Made by a program: the position numbers and the translations under genes. Below, piece after piece: positions 11,879-23,415 of a DNA stretch of 64,000 nucleotides; the stretch's first letter is position 1, and each line of letters opens with the position of its first letter. A model generated the notes under the pieces. The model saw only the letters and a list, made by a program, of their open reading frames with translations, had not been told where the DNA came from and searched no databases. Origin of the DNA: Lomentospora prolificans (lineage: Eukaryota; Ascomycota; Sordariomycetes; Microascales; Microascaceae); NCBI GenBank assembly GCA_029532625.1, contig JARFXM010000004.1, positions 3,286,001-3,350,000 of the forward strand. The letters are read 5' to 3'.

Positions 11879-13365
11879 GATTTCGGGGAGTCGGCTATAA
11901 AAACAACATTAAGGCGATGTTCGGAAGGCGGTGTTGGCCAGCTTTGTTAGGGATCAAACACGGAGAGTCTTGCGTCGAATTAAGGGACTCTCGGGCGGCG
12001 GGCGAGCCTTCCGTCAGAATGGTTGGGTGACCGCTCGGCTAAACCCTTTTCCCTCTAGAAGGCGCAATTACAGGTAGGTGTGGGTTTACAAGGTGCAAGG
12101 TCGATGTGGACGGGGCTGAGAAGTCAACGACTCCGAAGTAATGAGATTCGTGGGCGATGTTACAGCAAGATGACTGGTAGGAAGTTGCCTTTCCATACTT
12201 CTTTTCGTCGCCAGCTTCTTACGTGTTATTCGCCGTGAATATTTTGAATATTTGCCGCCGCCAGCGGTTGTGTCTACTCCCTAATAACGCATGATCTCGT
12301 TTTGTGTGAGGGGTGTGAGGGGTGCGAGGTCTCGCCTAACATGTAGCTTGGCATCAGCGCCAAAGCCAGCGACGCGTTGGTTACCCACTATTCGTATTGA
12401 GACCGTTGAAGTCAGCCCCTTCTCCAGCCACGCAACTTGGGCGTTATTCCATACCCTAGCGTAGGGCAGAGGGAATCGAAGCCGTCAAGTTTGGCGAGTA
12501 CCTTGTACGGGACCAGGAGGGGGCACCTTTCAAAGTCCTCGGGCCTGAAGTTCCACTTACACTAGCGCCATCTCACTGTTGAAACCAGAGCGGAAATGAA
12601 AGACTTAAGACACTGCGTTTCCTGTCCGTGTCGCTGCTTCCGGTATGAGCACACCTGGAAAAGGAAACATCGAAATGGTCGGCTCCAGTCACTAGTCCCT
12701 TCCTCGAGTTTATCTCCAGCTCGAAAGCATTAGACTTGCAGGTACGAGGCATTACTTGCATTAGATCAAGTTCTTAAAACTAGGTGGCCCCTTTATCGTG
12801 AATCATTTATTAATCACTGGCAACCCATCCCCGTCCACCCATGTCCAATTCAGGTCTGGCATCAATTCGTTCAACTCGATCCGATCGATATATTGAAGAG
12901 TAGTAGATGGTGGGCGCTCCTTCCCTCGCTCCCATCACGGCTACCTTACTACTCTACTCTTGCCCCAATTATCACCGCCGTCCTAGTCTTTTTGCCTCTT
13001 GGAGCAGCACAGCAACTACAACACTAGCCATCATCTCAACAAGTCTTGTGAACGGTCGATTATACTCACTATCGCCTCGCCAAGGGCGGTATAATATATC
13101 TCCATCACCAGGTCCGCCCTCCTTTCCTCTCACCCACACCTATTTCTTACCACTGCCCTCAGCTTCCGGCCTCCTAAACCTCCGCTTCCGAATTGAGTTT
13201 CCTCTCTAGGACGCAAAACCTATCTCGAAGTTTCTTACCGCCGAGGATCCAGGAAACTGGATCGTAGCCACCCCTGCTAGAATTGACACAAACCCTTGTT
13301 GGTATAATACCGCACTGCCGACAATCTTGATCGGGACCGCCGCGTCTCTCCTCTCCCCCACCAGG
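11879..13365. other. divergent promoter region between the GILT and hexokinase genes
   Basis: Both neighbours are transcribed away from this 1.5 kb stretch. The open frames inside it are short and contain no domain. From about 12900 on, the plus strand is rich in C and T runs, which fits a fungal promoter or leader of the kinase gene. No other feature is seen. Confidence 0.6.
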
Positions 13366-15228
13366 ATGACCGCCCAATCCCTCCAGGCGGCTCTATTGGA
13401 GAGGAAGAGCACTCCTACCCCGCTCGCACAATTCCTCTCTGCCTTCCACGTCGACTCCGAAAAGATTCATACCCTCACTCGCGAGTTCGAGGCAACTTTT
13501 AGGCATCTAGCCGCGAAATCCCAAAATCAATTTTTACCCACACCCATCCTCACTTCGTTGCTCCGGCCCATCGGAGATCTGAGGAGGCATGAAGGCTGCC
13601 TAAATAGGTAGGTGCTCGTCCACTCCGTGAATCCGCATCGCCATCGGTATCCGCGTGGATATGCGACGCTATGTGTGGTCTACACTCTTGCATGGCATCT
13701 GCTAACTGGTCCCGCACGGTGCGTTCTCTAGGCAATTAGCTATCGACATGTAAGCTCAATGACTTTGATCCTTCCCTGGGAATTGCTGTTATTATATGGA
13801 CCTTCACGTATGAGCAAGTATTCATGCTCGTCTCGTGCGCCGACCCTGCTTTCTTATGTCTGCCCGTTGTATCTGAGAAACCGTTGCAAAATGTGGGCTA
13901 ACTGATCTAGCGGCGGAACGAATCTACGCGTAGGCTTCGTGAAATTACATCCCGAGGATGATTCGAGCTCGCCCACCGTCGAAGTCCTCCTTGAAAGATC
14001 ATGCCCGATCGGCGAACAGCTGAAGCACAAGAACCACACTGCACTATTCGACTGGATTGGGAACACTATTGCCGCGGTGGTCAAGGACGGTTGTACAAAA
14101 TGGAGTCTTAACCCGGAGGAGCCTCTTCCCATGGGTGTCACCTTCAGCTTTCCAATGCATCAGAGAGCTCTTTCGGAAGCCATCCCGATGTCAATGGGGA
14201 AGGGGTTCCAGTTGGAGGAAGGGACTGACCTTGGGTCTCAACTATTGGAGGGTTACGAAAAGTACCGAACCTCCAACCTCCCATCCATCCGGATTGCGGC
14301 GATTGCAAATGACTCGGTAGCAACTCTAATCTCCTTCATCTATCAATATGGCGCGACTGAGAATCGAGTGCCTGCGATGGGCTTGATTGTTGGCACGGGC
14401 TGCAACGCGACTGTCACTCTACCGCTGGATATTTTAGGCGACAAAATCAACGCCGTCTCCTTGGGCCCGGAAGTCGGATCGAATCCCAGCCAAACCAGAC
14501 TTGCTGTCAATACTGAATGGTCAATTAATGGAACCGCTGGCCCGCTCCGAGATATGGGCCTAATCACAAAATGGGATGAAGAGCTCGACAGAGCCGGTGA
14601 GACACCCGGATTTCAGCCTCTGGAATACGTTACCTCCGGACGCTACCTCGGAGAATTGGGCCGTATCATCTTTCTCGACTACTTGATGACGGAGTACGCC
14701 ATTGAGCCTTCCTTGTTGCCATCCGCCCTGTTCGAGAGGTACTCGATGTCGACAACCTTTCTCAGCTACTTCGGCCCGCCAAATGCACGCTTCCTGGAGA
14801 AGCTCGAAAACACGTTCCCCTCTGCTGTGGACCCATCGCCATTCCGGTGGAACGAATCTCATGTTGACGCCCTATATCAAATTGCGCAGGCCATTCAGCG
14901 CCGGGCCGCGTCCATACTCGCATCGGCTACGGTCGCTCTTCTTAGACTAGCTGGCGAGGTGCCAGCCGTCCCGGAAACAAAGAGTGTCTTCCTCCCACCC
15001 AAGGGCGTAAAGAAGGTTGGTGTGGGTTTCACCGGCGGCTGTATTGTGAACTTTCAAAATTACCTCTACGACTATGAGATGCTCCTCAGTCAAATCATTT
15101 CGGAAGACTTCGGGCCCCACGTCCCCGTAGAGGTTGAGGTGAAGCCATGTCATTGCGGGGGTATCACGGGCGCCGGCATCCTCGCTGCCGCGGTCCTTGC
15201 CAATGAGGGCGGGGAGAACAAATCCTGA
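13366..15228 (+). CDS. atypical hexokinase-family sugar kinase
   Basis: This ATP-dependent sugar kinase of the hexokinase fold has exons 13366-13607, 13732-13749 and 13911-15228 (525 residues). Both introns have CTAAC branch sites (about 13702 and 13899). The splice restores LAIDIGGTNLRVGFVK, the phosphate-1 loop, at residues 84-98. The catalytic aspartate is kept in AIANDSVATL, and the second phosphate motif is LIVGTGCNATV. Other family landmarks are GVTFSFP, NTEWSING in place of the usual NTEWGAF, GFQPLEYVTSGRYLGELGR and FTGGCIVNF. The usual W-T-K-G-F substrate motif reads SMGKGF. These changes argue against ordinary glucose hexokinase and fit the fungal N-acetylglucosamine-kinase or HxkC-like branch, but that is an inference; no GlcNAc-catabolic gene lies next door. 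Active-site residues look complete, so I expect a working enzyme. Confidence 0.88.
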
Positions 15229-15864
15229 TCAAATAAAATGAAATCGTGATTTGCTTGATAGGCGCGCAAATAGACGCATGGTACAAGGGCATTTGCTACG
15301 CTTACGGATACGAAATACTTTAGGGTGGGCGAACCACTGGAGTTTAGCAACACAGAAACGTTGGGGTGGAGCAGTGGCATCATGGACGAGAATACAAAGG
15401 TTGGTACATATCTGCCGAGTTCAATCGAGTGCTTGTTACTGGAAATCGTCGAGGGCGAAAAAGGGGGACAAAACATAGAGCCGTTAGAGACAGCAACTGG
15501 TGCCAGGGCTAGCAACATGGTGCTTGAAAATACGTTAATATACTGGATTCCTTCAGACTCTCACGAATGGTCGGCTGGTTCAACCCCGGTGGTTATACAA
15601 CTAGCAAGTCATGCACTATGAGTAAAATTATGAGTGAAATTTAGTCCTCAGTCGATGTTAGGTGCTTTTCCAACAATTCAGATACGCCTCGGATGATGAT
15701 ACCCTCTATCAATCTAGAAGTGATACTATATCCACATGTTCAAACGCCTGAAAGGCCCCTAAAGCCTCGAGACAACCCAAATCTGAAGGCTATTTATGCA
15801 TACACTAGCTCCGTCCTCTGCGCTGACAAAGATACCGCCGCGCGAATGTTTAGGAGCTCAAGGT
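15229..15864. other. convergent intergenic region, hexokinase to cef1
   Basis: Both neighbouring genes end here, so this 636-bp stretch should hold only 3' UTRs and terminators. Its reading frames are short or are extensions antisense to the kinase. Nothing else is seen. Confidence 0.6.
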
Positions 15865-18262
15865 TCAACGGAACCCATTTGTCACTGCCAAGAGCCCGTC
15901 CAACTCGTCCTTGAGCCGCCTGTACTCTTCCTGCGCCTCCCTCTCTCTACGACTGACAAAGCCGACCTCTTCTCGTAACGCCTCCAGCCGTCGCGAGATT
16001 GCCACCTCCTCTGATACCGCAAGCGTCTTGAAGGCGCCGAGGGCGTTCTCAGCCTTCGTAAGGTCCCGCGCAGTTTCGATGATGCGCTCGCGTAGCGTCT
16101 TCTGGCGCTTCTGGTAGCCGCCGAGGTGGAGCGCAAGTTTCTTCTCAATCTTGGCGTTGCGCTCGGCGGTGTCTTGAATCTCATCCTGGACGGTCTAATG
16201 AGGCAAAGGTGTTAGTCTATCCGCTCAAAGGTACGGCTCGGGAAAATTTGCGACTTACGTCAAAGGCTGCTGTGACGGCTGCCACTTTCAAGTCATCGTC
16301 ATCGTCATCGTAACAGCCGAGGCCCAGAAGGATGGCGTTGCTGTTACGCGCCCCAAAAGTTTCCTGTATGTCTTGTAGGCTTGGGAGGGATGGTGTTTCG
16401 AGCATGATTTGCAGGCCAGCTTCGGCTAGCGCGTCGTCGCTAAGACTTTGTAGAGTCGCGGCCTTTCCAACGACTTTAGTTCCCTCGATAGGGAATTTTT
16501 TGGCATCGTTTACCATCAGGGCTGCAGCTTCCTTAGCGATCAAGGCTTCGGGAGAGTCTGAATCCAGGTCAACGTTGGCGAGAAGCTCCGATACATTAAT
16601 AACAGTCGGCCGTGGCAGATTCTTCTGCATCACTTGAGTCCGCCTCCTCCGTTCTAGCGCCTCGTGTGCCTCCCGAATCTCTCGTTCTCGACGATCCCTC
16701 TCGGCGGCGTCTTCTTCTCCAATATTCTCGTCTCCTAAAGCCTCTGGTTTGTCCTCGGGAAGTTCCAGCTCCCACTCGGTATCTTTTGGCTTGGGCAGTG
16801 AGGAAAGACCCTGCCGCAGTTGCTGCCGCACGGCAAGATTGTGCATCTTCAGGTCTCGGGGCGTAGCAGACGCCAGAGACATGCCGGCTTCAGAGTTCAG
16901 AGCGAAGGTATCTCGAGGAGTGCGCATAGGTGTCTCACCGGACCGCGCGGGAGTCGCGCCTGCGCCATTCTGCGCGGCTCGCAAGGGAGTTGCCAAGGGA
17001 TTCGGAGTAGCGATCACCTGTTTCCGAGGAGCGATACCGTCAAAGCCGGTGGAGGCTGATCCTTCATGAAGTGGTGTATTCTCACCGCCAAGGAGAGACG
17101 ATTGAGTTTGTGTGAGAGCTCGGATATTTCGAATCTCGTTCGCGATATGATCCTCTTGTGGGGCAGCCATCGGAGTTCGGATTGGGGCGTTGGTGTTGAG
17201 GGCGGAATAGTCACTGATAAGTCCCCGCGTTGCCATGTTCTCGCTCTCTCGTGCGGTCGTATTCGCCTTCTCTCCCATAACCCCCATTTTGACTATCTCT
17301 TCTAATTCCCCGTCACTGACTTGTGGAGAGGGAAGTACGAGGGCGCGCCGCTTGCTACTCTGCTCTGCCTCTCTGATACGCTGCAATTGACCGGCTTTTA
17401 TGGCAGCTTGAATAGAAGCTGACGGCGCATCCTTGTCGTCCTTGCGCCGCTTCCTATCAGAACTGCCGTCGTCCTCACCTTTCCTTTTGGATGCTAGTTG
17501 TACCTTTCGTGGGTCGAAAGTCGCTCGCTGGTGCTCGTTGCGGGCCATTTCTTCGTTTGTATCGTAAAAGCCAAGCGCAGGCTTCTTCTCGAATGGTATA
17601 TCGGCGTTGTAGTCCATTTGGCCCTTCTTCCTGGTGGTGACTTTGATATTTATGCCGGCCGCCTTGAGCTCTCTTCTCTTCTGAAGAGCCGCTAAGCGGC
17701 GCGATTCTTCTTGCTGCCTCTCTCTTGCCTTTCTCTTAGCTTTCTTTCCTTGTGTGTTGGCAAGACGAGCTCGCGCCTCGCTCAGCATCTCCTTCTCATC
17801 TTCGTCGAGATCGATGGTATCGGGACGGGCAGGCCTTGTTTCCGGGTCGGGATCGAGCTCGCCGGGGCGGAGCTTTCGCACATCTTCAGCGGTCGGTGCT
17901 GACGTCTCCGCATCAGCGCCCGTAAGTCCAAGGCCTTCACGGGCCTCGGCTTCATCGAGAAGCTTCTGGTAGCGCTCAAGACACTGGTTCGCGGTTCGGC
18001 CTACAATGTGAGCAATAGTCTTCCATTGCGTGGGCATAAGCTTCGCGACATGCAGGAGCTTCTCATCCTCTTCGCGACTCCATTCTATTTTCTTGATGCT
18101 GGGGTCGAGCCATTCGTTCCAACGCGCCTTGCACTGCTTGGGTGTTTTGCGAGCAAGCAGTGACGACACGCGAGCCCATTGATTTAGGCCATACTTGGAC
18201 ACTGAGGCCTTGAGGATTTCATCCTCAATGTTGGTCCATACACCTCCTTTTACGACTGGCAT
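15865..18262 (-). CDS. cef1: Cef1/Cdc5 spliceosome component (Prp19 complex)
   Basis: Cef1/CDC5L is a core protein of the Prp19-associated complex and is needed for catalytic activation of the spliceosome in the nucleus. Exons are 18262-16259 and 16194-15865 (777 residues); the 64-nt intron begins GTAAGT and ends TTAG. Two Myb repeats occupy residues 6-105 (GGVWTNIEDEILKASVSKYG, KQCKARWNEWLDP, IEWSREEDEKLLHVAKLMP, NQCLERYQKLLDEAE). After them come the basic KAKRKARERQQEESRRLAAL helix, the ALGFYDTNEE segment, the proline/threonine-rich middle (TPLHEG, GATPARSGETPMRTPRD) and a C-terminal coiled coil in the last exon (IEKKLALHLGGYQKRQKTLR and following). Order and length match the family. An acidic run (DDDDDD) sits just before the splice site. 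It shares a 1.4-kb divergent upstream region with the MFS gene. Confidence 0.95.
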
Positions 18263-19651
18263 TCTGGTGGATGATGGCGATAGAAGGGGTGGCAGGGGAT
18301 CTCGTGATGCCGAGTAAGGGTTGCGACGTTGGTTTTTCGTCGTAGGCGGCTGAGGACGTTTGGATGCATGAATGTACGTGCCTACAAAGAAATTATTCGG
18401 ATTGGGTAGCCACTAATCGTATTACATGTCTGGTTGTGCTGACTCAGCTAGGCTCTCGGTCTAAGGCAAGCTCTCCCCATGCCCGCTTGACCATCCATAC
18501 ACCGAGATGGAAGAGATGCACGTGTCTGGGCCGATTACTGATAATGTGCACAACTTGCATTGATTCCGCCCTCAGTGTACTGTCAGTCCCTTGGGCATTA
18601 TATCTATACATCCCCGATGTGTCTGTACTCGGAATATTGGAGACACGAGTGGGCGTCCTGAGCTTCCCCAGACGTTAGCTGACTCGGGTGGCCAGCGGAT
18701 GGATCTCTTAAAGTCGCTTGGCCTTTCCGTCCCACTTTTAGGCGAGGGGCGGTTCCCCTGCCCTGAGCTCGAGATGCTTAGAAATCAAAAAAAGCTCTAG
18801 GATCGAATCGAGCCCAGCGCTGCCAAGTACCCTTGACAGCGTGTAGACGCAATGCTGTGATGGTGTTAGGCTCCCAAATAAAGCCAGCACTATCGCAATT
18901 GGTCTCCCCTTGCCATTGCTGGGAGGGTGGCACCCGACGTCATTAGCTGCAGATATTGAAAGTTTCAGGCCTGTCGGGTACTTGTACATTCTCTCGTAAT
19001 CAGGTCCGGGGGAAAGTATCCGAGCAATTGGGCCGTTCTACCTTGCTATGTTGTTTGTTTCCGGCTCCTTACTGTATCTTCCCCTTTGGTCGCTGGCGAA
19101 ACGTCACTCTCAATCAGGAACTTGTGTCTCGTTCAAGCCCACGAGCAATCACCCTCCGGCACTCACGGACACTCGGCCTCCTTCGATTAACTCCAGTGCC
19201 AGCATCACATTCCCACCTTCCCAAACCTGGTTCAACCCCAGCGGATTTCCGCCGGTGCTTATCCAACCCTCAATCCCCACTCAACGACGTATCATTCCTG
19301 CGCTGGCATTACTCGCCTTACTGGGTTTGTCCGACCACTTTTGGTTAAGTCCGATCCAGGCTTTCGGGCACGATCTCATATAAGAGTGCGACCAGCACCC
19401 TCTCGTGGTACTTGACCCACACAAACCTTTAGTCTTGGTCTGCCCTCCATTCAGCAACTTCATTAGTTTCCTCGTAGCAGCTCTAGCACCGGCGACCTCT
19501 TAAGGATTGCAATAAATTCCCTACGACACTACCCACGCTCAAGAGGGAAGCACAATTCTATACATGGCTGTTTAATCAACGCTACGAATCAATCTTCGCC
19601 CCCTGTTAAGCCTATTGCCGGCCACCGATTTCCTTTCACCGGACCTGAACT
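18263..19651. other. divergent promoter region between cef1 and the MFS gene
   Basis: This 1.4-kb region is upstream of both genes. The strand toward the transporter is pyrimidine-rich from about 19080. A three-codon upstream ORF (ATG GCT GTT TAA, 19564-19575) precedes the MFS start by about 80 bases and would matter only if the transcript starts before it. No other gene is supported. Confidence 0.55.
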
Positions 19652-21669
19652 ATGGCCGGGCTTGAGACCGCCGCTGCACGCGGTGATGGCCCAGCCGACG
19701 GGCGCCGGGCTGGCTTCAATAGCTACGGTGGTGACGTCTCTGAAACGACCCGGCTGCTAGACGGCACCGCTAGCGATGCGCAGGTCGCAGAACCGACGAA
19801 GGACACATGGGCGGGTGTCGAGGATTTTGACGGTTTCCCTTGGTCGCGTAAACCATCTGTACGTCGTATACTTTGCTCTGGCTACGCTGGCCTTTATTGC
19901 CAGCCGATAGTGAGAAACCGCAGCCGGAGACCATGGCTAACACCACTCATAGGTATATTGGCTAGTTGGTCCATTCTTCCTCTACACACTCGCATTTGGC
20001 GGTATTATCGTGCCGAAATTAAACCTGTAAGATATCCGCAACGATGTGCAAACCGGCCACTACAGCGGAAAAAGGCTCGAGTGCCACCCCTTGTCAGGGG
20101 GTTTCATCGCTAACATGTTCAATTCAACCGATACAGAATCATCAGCCTCATATGTCGAGAGTACTTTGCCGATCAGACCTCCAGTGACCCTAGCCTCGTC
20201 TTTCCTCCGGTGGTCTTGGGTGGGGATAACGAGCAGTGTCAGATCCTGCCAGTCCAGAAGGCCGCTACCAAGATGACATTGGTCATGAGCCTCGTGGTCG
20301 GGCTTCTCAGCGCCCTTTCGGCACCTAAACTCGGCCATTTGTCCGATAGGTATGGCAGGACCAAGTGGCTAGCTCTCTCTTCCTGCGGCGGGGTACTAGC
20401 CGAGATTGTGACCATCATTGCTGCCAAGTTTCCCGACGTCGTTGATTATAGATGGATCATTCTCGGCTCCGTGTTTGATGGTATGACGGGCTCTTTCACA
20501 GCTGGAACAATTCTCGGCCAATCCTATGCCAGCGACTGCACTCCGCCCTCGAAGAGGGGCGTGGCTATCGGTTATCTGCACGCGTGCCTCTTCACTGGCC
20601 TAGCGCTTGGCCCGCTCTTGTCTGCCAAGTTCATCTTACTTACCGGAGGCGGCCTTATCTCGGTTTTTTACCTCGCGCTGGCATGCCACATTTTCTTTGT
20701 CCTGTTTGTTTTGCTCGTCCTCCCCGAATCCGTGTCCCAGAAGCGGCAGATGCTCAGCCGCGAGAAGCACGCCAAGGAAGTTGAGTCTCGCGAGGACTCT
20801 GGAACTTGGTTAGGCTCTCTGCGGCACAAGAACCCGCTTGCACCGCTGAGGATACTCTACACCAAGCATCCGGGCGCTACTTCGCGATTCCGGCTGAACA
20901 TCATCTCACTTGCTCTCGTGGACATGGTTCTCCTCGGGGCGGCCATGGGGGCAGGTACAGTCATCATCCTATACAGCGAATACGTCTTCAAGTGGGACAA
21001 CTACGACAGTTCGCGATACGTTTCGCTAGTGTCGACCGTCCGGGCGTTTGTTCTCATGGCGGTTCTCCCCCTGATCAACTATATCTTCCGCACCCGGCCG
21101 GCGGCCCGCCGGCGGCTCCTCTCACCCGGCCCCATTGTAGAAGCAAACAGGGGCTGCGATAATTTAGATCTTTGGCTCATCAGAACCGCGCTTATCTCTG
21201 ACATTATTGGTTCTGTGGGCTATTTCCTGTCAGCCTCGGCGCCGTTTTTTGTTATGAGCGGTGTCATCACGGCCTTTGGCGGCCTTGGAAGCGCGACAAT
21301 TCAGGCATCAATTACCAAGCATGTGCCTCCGGAGAAGGTCGGCCAGCTTCTTGGGGCCATCGGACTCCTACACGGGCTCGCTAGGGTGGCTGCGCCCCTC
21401 ATGTTTAATGGATTGTATCATGCAACTCTCGATACATATCCACAGGCTGTCTTCATTCTACTAGCCTCCCTCTTTACCGTATCGCTTACGGCTAGCATGT
21501 TTGTGAAACCTCACAGTAAGAGCCCCTCAAAACGCCCGTTCGGATGTGGAAGTGACATCGCTAATAAGCATGTTTGTTAGTCTACGTCAGGGAAGATGCG
21601 GCGCCTAACTCGCCTTCGCATCAGCCCACGAGGCCTAACTCTCTGGTTGAGGAGGAGCTTCTCATTTGA
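19652..21669 (+). CDS. major facilitator superfamily transporter
   Basis: This is a predicted 12-helix proton-coupled or facilitative transporter of 582 residues. Exons are 19652-19858, 19953-20026, 20137-21515 and 21581-21669. The first splice joins DGFPWSRKPS to VYWLVGPFFLYTLAFGGIIV (helix 1); the second restores PKLNLIISLICREYFADQ. The loop 2-3 MFS signature is GHLSDRYGRTKWL. Further helices include MTLVMSLVVGLLSALSA, LISVFYLALACHIFFVLFVL and LVDMVLLGAAMGAGTVIILY. The last intron (21516-21580, branch GCTAATA) removes an early stop and adds the soluble tail IYVREDAAPNSPSHQPTRP ending VEEELLI. The general look is that of the fungal tetracycline-resistance/YCR023C-like group, whose substrates are mostly unknown. 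The membrane (plasma or vacuolar) cannot be told from the sequence. Confidence 0.88.
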
Positions 21670-22634
21670 GAAAGACGGTGATTTAGTCGTTGTTTTCAAC
21701 GTTACGCATTACTCCGCATTTTTCTAGAATAATCGGGTTCTCGATAACGGTCTCTGGGGGCTACGGATTAGAAGTTGGGCATAGACGGCCGGGGGTTTGG
21801 GTAATGTGTATCCACTGGTGGATCGCGTGGGATTCTTGTGGGTGTTGGACCCAGCTGATTTTCGGTTCATACATCTTAATTGAATTCTTGAAAATAGGAA
21901 ACTAGAGATGCATTGCATTGCATTTCTTTGGTCTATATGCGATGGTGTGCCCGAGTATTTCATCGCGACTCGGTTTTAGTAATTGAAACGTGACGGTTTC
22001 GCAGTGGTGACTTCAGATTCTTCCCTTCCCGTCCTTCTGGAAAGTGGGAAAAGGCAGGAATTGAAGATCAATGGGATGACGAGGCAATTAGATGGGCAAT
22101 GTTGAGTATGTATAGAATGTGTTTTGGGCGTTAGTGGGGGCAGCATCGGCATGCTCGCTGGCTCTTTGCTGGCCAGCGTTAGTGGCGAGCGGCTTAAAGA
22201 AGTGGAGGTCGCTGGCCAATTCTCAGCATCAGTTGACCTTTAACTGCCAACGAGCAATTGATGTCAACACCCTTCAAATTTTATACGCCAGCATTCTACA
22301 CAACCTAACCGACGTGAGAAGGGTCCGAAACCGCCCCAAAGCTCATCCACCCTCCCTGAGGAACACCCTGCTTTGGCCAAATAAAAAAAGAAAAAAAAAA
22401 GAAGACAAAGGTATTATTGTGCCTGACTGGCTGACGAAACTTGGACCTGGAACCTTGGTCACACTTTCGCCCCAGGGGGAGGGGGAACTTCGCAAGAGCA
22501 GCCCAGGCCGACAGCAGTTAGCTCCCTCGGGGACTGCTACAACCGGGAGCAACAAGCAAACGCTACTATAAACGACCTGTGCGCAGCTCGCGATCCGACG
22601 GCGGGCTCTTCTAGCTTCAACTTGCACCGAGAGG
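21670..22634. other. intergenic region between the MFS and Fhit genes
   Basis: This stretch holds the 3' flank of the transporter and the promoter of the Fhit-type gene. An A-rich run with scattered G lies at about 22381-22408. Open frames are short and have no domain. Confidence 0.55.
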
Positions 22635-23415
22635 ATGCTCGCCCGCGGAAGGGTGTGCGGACGAGCGTTTAGCCCATTGAGAATCTTCCATCGCAACATG
22701 GCGTCATCGTCGTCGTCGAAACCGGGCGTGATCCATTTTGGGCCCTTCGAGGTCACCCAGCAAGTATGCTTCCCCTCGCCCTTGCAAATTCACCCCAGCT
22801 TCCGTTTCGAATCGTTCGACAATACTAACGAGAAGTGCTCCCCCTCCTCCGCCGTCGCAGGTCTTCCTCACAACCCGCCACTCCTTCGCTCTCGTCAACC
22901 TCAAACCCCTCCTCCCCGGCCACGTCCTCGTGTGCCCGCTCACGAGACACAAGCGTCTCACCGACCTCACGACGCCCGAGATAACCGACCTCTTCACAAC
23001 CGTGCAGCTCGTCCAGCGGCTTCTCGCGCGGCACTACTTCCGGCCCACGCCCACCGCCACGGGCACCACGATACCGGCGCCGCCCGAGGAAGGCTCGTTC
23101 AATATTGCCGTCCAGGACGGCACCGAGGCTGGCCAGACCGTGTCGCACGTCCACGTCCACGTCATTCCCAGAATACGAGACGTGTCGGCCAAGGATCCGT
23201 CGGGCGACGGGGATGCGCTGTACGAGCGGATGGCTACGGAGGAAGGGAATGTCGGGGGAGCCTACTGGGACCGGACGGAGATGGACGCGAAGAGGCCGGT
23301 TGCCGGGGGCGCGTTTGCGAGGATTGAGGATGCGTTGAGGCAGGCGAGGTCTTTGGAGGATATGGTGAAGGAGGTAGAGGTGTATAAGGAGGTACTCAAG
23401 GACATGGGGCCCTGA
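22635..23415 (+). CDS. Fhit/HNT2-type diadenosine polyphosphate hydrolase (HIT family)
   Basis: Fhit-type enzymes cleave Ap3A/Ap4A to AMP plus ADP/ATP. Exons are 22635-22763 and 22861-23415 (227 residues); the 97-nt intron has a CTAAC branch site and a CGCAG acceptor. The spliced product reads VTQQVFLTTRHSFALVNLKP and then LLPGHVLVCPLTRHKRLTDL, the Fhit N-terminal pattern. Later come FNIAVQDGTEAGQTVSHVHV and HVIPR, the histidine triad. A loop of variable sequence follows, then a C-terminal helix (RQARSLEDMVKEVEVYKEVL). Two in-frame starts exist. The ATG at 22635 adds a 21-residue arginine-rich extension (MLARGRVCGRAFSPLRIFHR) that looks like a mitochondrial presequence. The ATG at 22698, in the stronger context CAACATGG, gives a 206-residue cytosolic or nuclear form. 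I annotate the long form; both may be made. Confidence 0.93.

Noticed and set aside
21516..21580. Transporter C-terminus ending KSPSKRPFG...KHVC by read-through
   Set aside because: This segment has GTAAGAG at its start, a GCTAATA branch site and TTAG at its end. Removing it joins two in-frame exons with a typical hydrophilic tail.
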